Source: Bathynomus jamesi (taxonomy: Eukaryota; Arthropoda; Malacostraca; Isopoda; Cirolanidae). Taken from it: a stretch of 64,000 nt of DNA. The stretch is from the NCBI GenBank assembly GCA_023014485.1, contig JAJOZX010001727.1, positions 522,001-586,000 of the forward strand. Direction: 5' to 3'. A model generated the notes under the pieces. It was given only the letters and a program-made list of their open reading frames with translations, was not told where the DNA came from and ran no database searches. The position numbers and the translations under genes are program-made. Every line of letters begins with the position of its first letter. Positions within the stretch are counted from its first letter, which is position 1. Positions 1 to 9,044 of the stretch are shown one piece after another.

Positions 1-1
1 T

Positions 2-2227
2 GATCCCAATAGATTCTGCTACATATGTGGGACGGTTACCATGCCAAATAACCAGTCCCAAATCACTAAATTTGTGAAGACAATGTATAGAGCATACTTT
101 GGAATTAAGCTAGGGGACCAGGACAAAAATTTCGCCCCTCATATGTGCTGCAAGACGTGCATTGAAAATTTGAGAAGATGGAGCAAAGGCAGAGCGAAAT
201 CTTTGCCTTTTGGAATTCCCATGATTTGGAGAGAAGGAAAGGATCACGTGACAGATTGCTATTTCTGCATGACAAACCTCCAAGGTGGGCTTATAAATTT
301 ATTTTTCTTAAATATTTGAAATCCTCGTATGAAACTTGACATAATATTCACCATATATAGCATAATATTCACCATAATGGTAATCATACATTTACATATA
401 CATATTGTTATAGAAAATACATTTACACATACATATTGTTATACAAGTTACATTTACATATACAATGATTGTATATTTTCTTTCTTTTTCATTCATATTG
501 TCCCCGAAGGGACAATATGAATGAAAAAGAAAGAAAATATACAGACTCCATCGACCTATTTCATATCTTACAGACCGCAGCCTTCCCTCACGAGCTGCCA
601 CTGTCTGAATGCTTCTTCTATTTCATATGCAAGTTTTATATCCATGTTTCTGTGTTTCTATTTTCAGGAGTTAACAAGAAGAATAAACACATTGTTGTAT
701 ACCCTGACATTCCTTCTGCTATGAGACCTGTACCCCATGGTCCTGGAATTCCAATACCCGACCCACCTCAAACCCTGGACTTCGATGATTCTGATGATGA
801 ATCAATGACCAATGCCAATGACCAGTCCCAGTCGTATATACCTCAAAATACCGCTTCAAATGAGCCGAGGCCTCTCAACCAGGCCAAACTTAATGATCTT
901 ACCAGGGATTTAGGACTTTCCAAATTAGCTGCCGAGTTGTTGGGCTCACGACTTCGAGAGGACAACTTGCTGGCTCCGGGAACAACATTCTCCTGGTATA
1001 GGAAACGAGAGGAAGAATTCCGCAAGTTTTTTGCAGTGCATGAAAATACCTCTTCCTTAGTGTACTGCTGCAATGTTGAGGGGCTAATCGAATCCTTGAG
1101 CCTGCCATATAACGCATCAGAATGGAGGCTATTTATAGACACGTCTAAACGAAGTTTGAAAGCAGTACTTCTCAACATTGGGAATAGGGTTGCATCAGTC
1201 CCTGTAGCACATTCCGTACAACTTACTGAGAGCTATGATAACATGAAAAATTTACTGGATGCTCTCGTATACGACCAACATAACTGGAGGATCTGTGGAG
1301 ATTTGAAGGTAATACTAATATCATAAGTAAACTATTGCTATTGACTATGTTGTTTTTCCAAAGGTTATTTGAGAGCGTATAAGAATACTTAACTTCCCCA
1401 CAGAAGTGATACAGTCCAATGCATAGATTTTTTTATCTGATAGAACAAATTCTCTAAATTCTTTAAATATTTTCATTTTTTTTCAGATTGTGGCATTTGT
1501 ATTGGGAATGCAAGGGGGATACACGAAATACCCATGTTTCCTCTGCAAATGGGATAGCCGAGCGGATGAGAAGCACTATGCACACCGTGAATGGGCATCC
1601 AGAGAGAATTTTGAACCTGGGTCGCATAATGTCGTTTCAGTGCCCCTTGTACCACCAACAAAAATTTTGCTCCCACCACTTCATATTAAGCTGGGCTTGA
1701 TGAAAAATTTCATCAAATCAATGAATAAGGAGGGTTCAGCATTCCGATATCTCGAGAGTAAATTTCCTCATATATCTGATGCTAAACTAAATGCTGGGGT
1801 TTTTGATGGTCCTCAAATTCGAACTTTGATCAAGGATACTCAGTTCGAAAACGCAATGACTCCAACTGAGAAGAATGCCTGGCAGTCATTCAAATCAGTT
1901 GTCACTGATTTTCTTGGCAAGCGTAGAAGTCCAGAATACGAGTCCGTTGTCGAAAACTTGATGGAAGCTTTCAAAGCTCATGGGTCGCGCATGTCCATAA
2001 AAATGCACTTTTTGTGGTCCCACTTGGACTATTTTCCTGAAAATTGCGGGGATTATAGTGAGGAACAGGGTGAATGATTTCACCAAGATATGAAAATAAT
2101 GGAAGAGAGGTACCAGGGAAACTGGGATATCAATATGCTGGCGGACTATTGCTGGTGTTTGAAGCGAGACGTGCCCGAAGAAAAACACAGACGGAAAGCC
2201 AAAAAAACTTCATTCCTTCCTCAATAA
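2..2227 (+). pseudogene. Family A protein, three-exon copy with one nonsense codon
   Basis: Exons are 2-284, 668-1308 and 1487-2227. The donors read CAAG|GTGGGC and GAAG|GTAATA, and the acceptors TTTTCAG and TTTTTTTCAG. Splicing joins phases correctly and gives about 555 codons, open at the window's left edge. Visible parts in order are a zinc-binding N-terminus (CYIC then CKTC), an acidic linker, Asp in LFIDTS, Asp in CGDLK, a CFLCKWDSR CxxC block, HIKLGLMKNF, and EEQGE near the end. The D...D-CxxC-H...E order is compatible with a cut-and-paste transposase, but this is inference. A TGA at 2075-2077 replaces the Arg codon that copy 3 keeps (GERFHQD); the frame then stays open to TAA at 2225. 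The ATG at 469 starts inside intron 1 and is not a real start. Confidence 0.75.
471..542. repeat. Perfect 34-bp hairpin inside intron 1
   Basis: Bases 471-504 and 509-542 are exact reverse complements separated by the 4-base loop CGAA. It lies in the first intron of family A copy 1. The arms are pyrimidine-rich and purine-rich respectively. No flanking duplication was identified. Confidence 0.9.
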
Positions 2228-2500
2228 ACTTTTTTCCATATTCATTGTATGAATAAAAGTATTTATTCACACAATGTTTTCATTTTTCACGAGTGTTCTT
2301 ATAATATTACTCGTATCTACAGTGTTTAAGCTAAAAAAATCAATAAAATTGGACTTATAATAAATGGCCAATAGAGAAAAAACCTGACCTGATTGAGGAA
2401 AACCAGTGTCATTTTCGAATTCAGCATGGTCGAATTATATAATATGAGTTGAAAAAACCCTCACAGCAGACAAAAAAATTTAATATGCATACCAGTGTAA

Positions 2501-2960
2501 TGGATGCAAGATAACAAGGAAAAGTCATATCATGTGATCACTATGTCCATGTCAACATCCTTTTAGGGCAATGTTAGTAATCAAAAAGCCAAAACATGCT
2601 TATTTTAGAATTTCTTTTGTCACTAAGGTCCGTCGAAAGGGGGTCTATGGGCCCCAAAAATTAGTTTTTCTAAAATAACTTAAAAACTAAAGATTTTATG
2701 AAAAAATACCACTTAATAATTTGTTCTAAATCAAATTCTGCATCTTTTGGTATGCAAACCATCTCTAGCATGTTCAGAAGAAGAGATATTGCCATTTTCC
2801 TGATTTTGCTAGTGCGGCATTAGATGTTTTTACAAAAACGGGAGTGGCCGGACACACGTTGGTGACCACCAATTATTTTTTTCAGGAATCTTATTTTTAT
2901 ATCAAAAGCCAACTGTTAATGACTGATTAATTCTATCTTGAGTTTCAGCCCGGCCTAATA
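2501..2960. other. Intergenic, no feature recognised
   Basis: AT-rich sequence between the end of family A copy 1 and the truncated LINE. No splice-compatible coding segment or paired terminal repeat was seen. Confidence 0.5.
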
Positions 2961-3951
2961 AGAGGTCATATAGCTGGTTGGATAGAAGAATGGCTGAGAA
3001 ATAGAAAACAGAGTTCATCTAAATGGAAATAAGTCTACTTGGAGACCCATATTGAGCGGAGTCCCACAGGGGTCTGTTCTGGGACCTCTGCTTTTTGTTG
3101 TCTATATAAATGATCTAGAGAAGGGCCTATCAAGTAAAACCTCAAAATTTGCTGATGATACAAAATTAGGCCATAATGTTAAGTCAGTAGCAGGAGCAAT
3201 GACAATACAAAAAGACTTAGACAGAGTAACAGCCTGGGCAGATAAGTGGGAGATGAAATTTAATGTTGATAAGTGCAAGGTTATGCATATTGGGCCAAAA
3301 AATCCAGAATTTGAATACAATATGAATGGACTTTGGATTAAAAATGATGATAAAGAGAAAGACTTGGGTGTCACTGTGACAAATGAACTTAAACGCTCAA
3401 ATCACTGTATGGTAATCAGAAATAAAGCAAATGCTAGACTCAATCTCATGCAGAGACACATTGAATACAAATCACCCAATATTATAAAGCAACTTTACAT
3501 TTCATATGTGAGACCCCTCCTCGAATACTGCATTCAATTTAATAGTCCCTATTTGATACAAGATATTGAAAAACTGGAAAAAGTACAGAAATGAGCAACA
3601 AGAATGATCCCATCTCTAAGACAATTGACATATAAGGAAAGACTGACGTATCTAAGCATGTTCTCATTAAAAAGGTGGTGGTTAAGGGGTGATATGATAG
3701 AGGTGTATAAAATGATAAAAGGGTTGGATAAGATAGATTTTGAGTCTCTTTTCATTAAAGATCATAATAATCAGACTAGAGGTCATAGTATGAAATTATT
3801 TAAGCCAAGATGTAGAACAAATTTAAGAAAACATAGTTTTACAAACAGAGTAATTAAATTTTGGAACAGTCTGACAGAAGTGGTGACTTCAGATACACTT
3901 GATTCTTTCAAAAGAAGGTTGGATAGTTTGATGTCTGCAAGGGACATCTGA
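2961..3951 (+). pseudogene. LINE-A reverse transcriptase, 5'-truncated (CR1/L2-like)
   Basis: The frame begins around the HIAGW...EEWLRNRKQ region. It carries SGVPQGSVLGPLLF, the catalytic FADDTKLG box and the long C-terminal thumb segment ending in a WN.L...FKRRLD block, typical of CR1/L2-clade LINEs. Upstream palm and endonuclease regions are absent, which is normal 5' truncation. There is at least one frameshift near 3025-3055, just before SGVPQG, and an in-frame TGA at 3592-3594, after which the same frame runs to 3951. A related, longer copy lies on the minus strand at 34557-37575. Confidence 0.85.
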
Positions 3952-4358
3952 TGATGGTGTTTAAGCCCATTTTTATTGCATGAATGGTACTAGTTTATTT
4001 CATATATATTATGTGCATTTGGGTGATAGATCCCACAGCTCAACACAGGTGTTGTGGGGCAGCATCTTGGGTTAGGGGATACTCTTTGTCCTTACACACC
4101 CTATTTAGAGAGATTCCCCTGCCGAGCAGTGCCCCCCATAGTACTGTGAGGTATTGAAAAACTCATGATCTTCACTTGCCTCACAAACACCTTTAAATGG
4201 GAGACCCAAAATGGGTGCACACATTTCTCCATTACACAGCACATTTCTCCATTACTGTACAGTCTTTACAGCCACACCTACACTTTTCCTCCTAAGTATA
4301 TATATTGTAATGTATATGGATGTAAATTGTGACTTGGTCCGCAATTGATATGGACCGT
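3952..4358 (+). mobile_element. LINE-A 3' untranslated region, first part
   Basis: This region matches the 3' region of the minus-strand LINE-A copy (35160-35480) over several hundred bases, including CCCCCCATAGTACTGTGAGG and GACTTGGTCCGCAAT. The match breaks at 4358, where a solo LTR is inserted, and resumes at 5471. Confidence 0.8.
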
Positions 4359-5470
4359 TGTTGCAGGGAGAGCAAATGAACTTAACTAGAATACCTAACT
4401 TGGCTACTACTTGATGACGGGAAACGAGAAGGTCCCGGGCGGTGAAGTTTTTCTCACCTCCACTGACTGTCACTGAGGGGGCAAATGAGACTCCCACACG
4501 GCTGAACCAAGAAATGGACTCGACCCGCTAGCTATTCCAAAGATTAACACTGTGTCTGAGTCGGGTCCACTTGAGAACCTGGAAAGCCCTGGCTTCAGGA
4601 AAGGTGTGTACAATGTACACCCAGTAATACTTGAGGACTTCAACTGAATATGGGTGTACAACACAAGCAAGCAAGATTTTAGCAAACTGATTGTGAAGTA
4701 AACCAAATGTGGCTGAATGAGAAAAGCAGATATTACCCTCTGAATTGTAAATCCTTGAAAATAACAACCCCAGTCTATGAGGACAAAGGCTGAAAAAAAA
4801 ACTAGTTGGTAGAATTCTAAGGGTTTATTAACAATCAACTTGAATTATTTACAAGAGCTAGAATGGGTTATGAGCTTGAGTCTAAACATGGTTTAAGATC
4901 AAGAAACGGAAAATCCAAAAACCCTGAAAGGGTATTCTATACAAAGGTGCTTACAATTACAATGACAAAAATACTGGACAACAAAAATGGAATTTCTAGA
5001 AAAAGATAAAAACTTAACCTATGCTAGAATGGTACAATTAGACAACACAATCGACCTCACTGGACCTAACATCCTTAAGCTAGACTTGAGGTCAATCCAA
5101 TCACACCTATCTATTATAGTTAAGCCATGGAGAAGCAAAACCTGAAGCGAGTAGTCCTAGAAATACCTTAACCTGCACACCATTATGCACAGGCAATGTC
5201 CATTATCACAAGGCACACTGTTTTTTCTTGAATTTTCTTGTTCTTACAAATTTAGTTGGCAGGCTAGAACTTCCACAAGCGGAAACGAATTTTACTTTGA
5301 AAAATGAATCAAAAATCAAGCTCAAAATGGATCAAACAAAACAAGACTAAAGGGGATCTAAACAAACTACTGAGCTAGTCAGGCATTAAGCAAGACTAAC
5401 TCCAGCAATATGGGGGTTACATCCTGAAACAAGAAGAAGAAAAGATGTTAGTCAAGATGACCCCACTACA
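4359..5470. mobile_element. Solo LTR inserted in LINE-A 3' region
   Basis: The 1112-bp insert begins TGTTGCAGGG and ends CCCCACTACA, giving TG...CA termini. It is flanked by CCGT at 4355-4358 and 5471-5474; with a shared A the duplication could be ACCGT. The uninterrupted LINE-A copy reads AACCGTGAC at this site, which gives the empty-site sequence. No internal coding region is present, so this is a lone LTR rather than a full retrotransposon. The family (Gypsy or other) cannot be named from the LTR alone. Confidence 0.75.
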
Positions 5471-5760
5471 CCGTGACTTAATTTTGGTTGGCACGGTACT
5501 GGTATTGATGGGTACTATAATGAAATTGACTGGATTCTTTGGATCTGATATATTTGCATGTCAGTTATAAATAGATATAGTGTGTAACATATTTGTGGAT
5601 AGTAGCCTATTATGACTTTGATCCTCTGGATCCAGAGATTCTATCTTTAGTTTGAAATTGATAATTAATTAGTTTTAAATTTATACTTAATTGGTTTTGT
5701 AAAAATTGGTTATTGCCAATGTACAGGTAGTTTTTACATAGTGGAGCCACCTCGATGGGC
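5471..5760 (+). mobile_element. LINE-A 3' untranslated region, second part
   Basis: The match to the minus-strand LINE-A copy resumes here (TGAAATTGACTGGATTCTTT, TATTTGCATGTC) after the LTR. It fades after the ATTGCCAATGTAC segment near 5720, and the precise 3' end is unclear. Confidence 0.7.
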
Positions 5761-6060
5761 CGAAGTGGCCCCTAGTGTGCCCACTATAAAAATTTCTTAT
5801 GTTCTTAACAATATCAGTTGCCTTAATGCCAGACTTTTACAGTCTGCAAAATTCTCGGTTAATATGAGTTTTATCGTACTCAGAATATCAAAAACAAATA
5901 TAATTCTAAAATATTAAAGCATAATTTTCTCATCATTTTCATATAAGTCACTATGCTCGCAGATGCGTCTTTACCAAATTATGTAGATTTGAATATTATG
6001 ACATTTTTGCAACATTTTTTTCCTACCCTCCCAATATTTGCCTGGTGACGTCATGAAAAT
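5761..6060. other. Spacer, no feature recognised
   Basis: AT-rich, with no coding or paired-repeat signal that I can support. Confidence 0.4.
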
Positions 6061-6420
6061 ATGATATATGAGCTAGGCTTGGGCTATATTTTTGCTACTC
6101 TGCGACTTAATTAGTTGGATGTTTTCTGTTCTGGCTATTTTTGTTTTTGTAATTGGATTCAGTTTGGTCGTGTTTGTGATAGAATTATGACGTGCTGTTC
6201 ATGTGGTTTCTGACTTTGATAACTTGATTTGTCATGTGCCCTAGATGAAGAGAAAGCATTGGATGTTTTTATCAATTATGGCGTTATTCTCTCATCCTTA
6301 ACTTGCCCGAAATGTGACAGTGAGTGCCTAATTAATACGAAAAGATCAGAAGATATTTAGGTGAAATAACCAATATTAACCAGTTAGGCCAACTGAATGC
6401 CCTTGATGATTGGTTAGGTT
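6061..6420 (+). mobile_element. Merlin-like transposon fragment
   Basis: About 350 bases match, in inverse orientation, 48960-49300, part of an insertion that carries an 8-bp target duplication. Both copies encode the same short zinc-ribbon segment. Merlin elements make 8-9-bp duplications and have a zinc-ribbon N-terminus, so Merlin is a reasonable but unproven name. Confidence 0.45.
6244..6360 (+). pseudogene. Short zinc-ribbon remnant (Merlin/IS1595-like N-terminus?)
   Basis: A 38-codon open stretch containing ...LSSLTCPKCDSEC... and ending in TAG. The CPxC...C pattern after a hydrophobic 'V-I-L-S-S' lead resembles the N-terminal zinc ribbon of Merlin transposases. The DDE domain is missing, so the assignment rests on a short motif and on the second copy at 48715-49481. 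Confidence 0.4.
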
Positions 6421-6467
6421 AAGTAATGATATTTTCGTTAGTTTTAGGTTACTATTTCCACTTATGC

Positions 6468-6503
6468 TAGTTTTAGGGTTAGGTTAGGTAAGGTTAGGTT
6501 AAT
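6468..6503 (+). repeat. Short interstitial TTAGG-like repeats
   Basis: A degenerate run of TTAGG-type units (TTAGGGTTAGGTTAGGTAAGG), the arthropod telomere motif. A reverse-oriented CCTAACCTAAC run lies at 7207-7216 on the far side of the inverted repeat. Confidence 0.55.
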
Positions 6504-6682
6504 ACCAAAATACATTTTTCTAGTAATATTTGATGTGTTTTGCTTAGATTTTGACCTCCATTTCCCTTGAAAATGAGCCAAACTTCAAAGTACTATAACT
6601 TTGTTGGATCTCATTTCCGAGGGAAATGTAGGTCAGATTTGAACAAATCACATCAAATACTACTAGAAAAATGTATTTTGGT
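6504..6682. mobile_element. Foldback MITE, copy 1
   Basis: The 179-bp segment is nearly its own reverse complement. It starts ACCAAAATACATTTTTCTAG and ends with the complement of that. A second copy of the same family lies at 7021-7197. Confidence 0.7.
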
Positions 6683-6715
6683 GTGTAAAATGACTGAGTT
6701 ACTCAATATACATAA

Positions 6716-6958
6716 TTACCCTTGTATACTATGATTGGGGGATAGTTTCCAGGAAAAATACCTTTTATGATTTGAAATGAAAACAGCTGATGAATAAGAT
6801 AGTCCAGGCACATCTATCTTAGATCTATCAGTATAAATATACAAGTAATCTGGATACTTCTTTTCCAAGTATGCTGTGAAACACTGCACAATCACTTCTT
6901 TGGGGACAGGAGGTTCATATAAAAATGGGAGAGTGTGACAGGTTGGTACCTGATGCAA
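6716..6958 (-). pseudogene. LINE RNase H domain fragment
   Basis: This 80-codon stretch contains LYIYTDRSKI, FISNHKRYFSWKLSPNHSI and an upstream CFTAYLEKKYPDY segment, the pattern of the RNase H domain of jockey/I-type LINEs. The usual TDGS box reads TDRS. It sits in the loop between two foldback MITEs, so it is a captured or pre-existing fragment without its reverse transcriptase. Confidence 0.6.
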
Positions 6959-7020
6959 TCTCCAAGGTAGGAAAGAAGGGAAGGTAATTATGTATAAAGA
7001 GTAACTCAGTCATTTTACAC

Positions 7021-7197
7021 ACCAAAATACATTTTTCTAGTAGTATTTGATGTGATTTGTTCAAATCTGACCTCCATTTCTCTTGGAAATGAGATCCAAC
7101 AAAGTTATAGTACGTTGAAGTTTGGCTCATTTTCAAGGGAAATGGAGGTCAAAATCTAAGCAAAACATCAAATATTACTAGAAAAATGTATTTTGGT
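7021..7197. mobile_element. Foldback MITE, copy 2
   Basis: Same palindromic family as 6504-6682. The flanks (GTAAAATGACTGAGTTACTC and its complement) are also inverted, so the total inverted repeat spans about 6488-7215 with the RNase H fragment in the loop. Confidence 0.7.
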
Positions 7198-7217
7198 ATT
7201 AATTAACCTAACCTAAC

Positions 7218-7429
7218 GGTGCTACTGTAGTATGCGGTTTACCTATGATTCGGTGGTCTACCTTTTAATTATAGCTTCTTATCTTGTTTACTAATTGTTT
7301 GTTTACATGCTATTGTCAATCGCCCTTGATGCTTGGTTAGGTTTAGTCATGATATTTTTGTTAGTTTTAACGAAAATATCATGATTAAACCTAACCAATC
7401 GTAGGTAGACCGCATACTACAGTAGCACC
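7218..7429. mobile_element. Second, unrelated foldback element
   Basis: The inverted ends are GGTGCTACTGTAGTATGCGG and its complement. They enclose an inner hairpin in which GGTTAGGTTTAGTCATGATA is mirrored around 7360. No coding content. Confidence 0.6.
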
Positions 7430-7981
7430 ACCTAACCTAACATGAATATGTTATTACATTACTGTCATTAAACATAACTTTGTCTTGAATCACACAATAA
7501 ATAAAGTAGAAAAGTATCGGAGTATCAGCCATATTTTCACCTTAACGATACTCCAAAAAAAGGCTGATACTATCAGCACATCCCTATTCTTTACCCTTAA
7601 CTGTAATGTATTTATACCAACAAATGAATATGAAATAGGTCCTAGCAGGCTAGCATATAGCAGAACCATCACACAACTACTTTTCAGAAGAGCATAGGCT
7701 CAACCTGCTGACAGGGGAATTGTCTGACAACTGAAATAAGGGGCAAATTCTTTGAGTGATTGGCCATAAAAAATTTTAATTCTGAATTAATTCTTGGTAG
7801 GTACTGAAAGATAGTTTTAACATTTACATTCTTGTCATAGGTTGATAAGGGCATAATAGATTCTTGAATTGTATTGCTGAAATATATAGCACGTCACGTG
7901 GTTAGTGCTGTTAGAATGCTCTTTTAGTCTTTCATCACAGACCTATTTTAAGGAAAGGACAAATTACCTTAGAATAAAGTT
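7430..7981. other. Spacer before family D element
   Basis: Short open frames at 7485-7697 have no recognisable motif. No paired terminal repeat was identified. Confidence 0.4.
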
Positions 7982-8838
7982 GGGTCATTCTCTGTCAGAT
8001 CAACCAAAAAAAATTGAAATTAACACCCTCATCTCTCATATTTTGCTGAAATTTGGTTTATAGGGAGTTTGTGAGCCCTGAATCCATTTCTGAAATTATA
8101 AGGTCAATCCGACCAACGGTTCAAGAGATATGACCTCGGGCAATTTGAGGTCACTCGCGAGGTTACTAACATTTGGCGAGCCATAACTTGGGTAATAATT
8201 GTCATAATTATATAAAAGTATATATATTTAGAATCAGAAAACGACAAGGAATCCAAATATGCAAGTTTTAGAACTCTAGGTTGAAAAATAAAAAAGTTAC
8301 ACTGTAACCAAAATTTGAGGTCACGATTTGACCTCTGGGGTATCAAATGAGAATTTTTTTTTTAAATGTAAAAAATGAAGGCATAGGCATTGGCTATTAG
8401 AATCAGCAAAAAAAAGTTTGTTTGTTAGTATTTTTCATGTAACTAACATATAAGTGAACACCATATTCATAAGTTGTGCGTCAATTCTACCTATTTTTTC
8501 ACACTTAAGCTCATAATTTGACCTATAGAAATTAAAATTACATTTTTTATAGATATAAAAAACAAAGTCAGAGTTCTTGACTAATAGAAACAATCATAAA
8601 AAGTTTGTTTATGTTGGTACTTTTCATGTAACTAACTTATAAGTGAACACCATATTTATAAATTGCTTGTCATTTCAAGGAATTTTTATATCTTAGCTAT
8701 CAATTTGACCTCAAGCTCCAAGAATTTAATAAAAATTGTATTTCACTGCTAATCTACACTGGCAATAATAGTTATAATAGTGAAAGGGGAAGACTAAGCT
8801 CACATGTAGCCTAAACAAACCTGTTGAAACATGTTGCT
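7982..8838 (+). repeat. Left TIR of family D
   Basis: The region matches 11217-12072 and 12601-13248 in reverse complement, including TGACCTCGGGCAATTTGAGG and GCATAGGCATTGGCTATTAG. It contains no coding region. Confidence 0.85.
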
Positions 8839-9044
8839 ACTTGTCTAAGTGCAGAATCAACACAGATAGTTGCAAAATTCCTTGTCTACAGGTTAGTACA
8901 GTTCCAGCCAGCACTGTGGGTGGCTGGTGGGTATGGTGTTTTAATGAGCCTCAGAGACTATCAAGGCCTAAAATATTAAGTGTGTATAGCTATATATTTT
9001 CTAAAAATATATATTACCTAATTGTAAATCCTATATCTTTACAG

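Larger units (their letters stand above)
1..2497 (+). mobile_element. Family A DNA transposon, copy 1 (left end outside window)
   Basis: The right end is read from the motif ACCAGTG followed by TAA at 2498-2500. The last ~100 bases, reverse complemented, match the opposite end of copy 2 near 60740-60827: CACYRGT at the tip, a T-rich stretch, then a shared ATGCTGAATT block. Ends of opposite orientation on the two sides of the same gene are what terminal inverted repeats look like. The 3-bp TWA duplication and CAC tip resemble CMC/EnSpm or PIF-type elements, but the superfamily is not settled. The left end lies before base 1. Confidence 0.7.

Noticed and set aside
469..1326. Stand-alone 285-codon protein from ATG 469
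   Set aside because: The first 66 codons lie in intron 1 (before the acceptor at 665-667) and the end reads through the donor at 1309.
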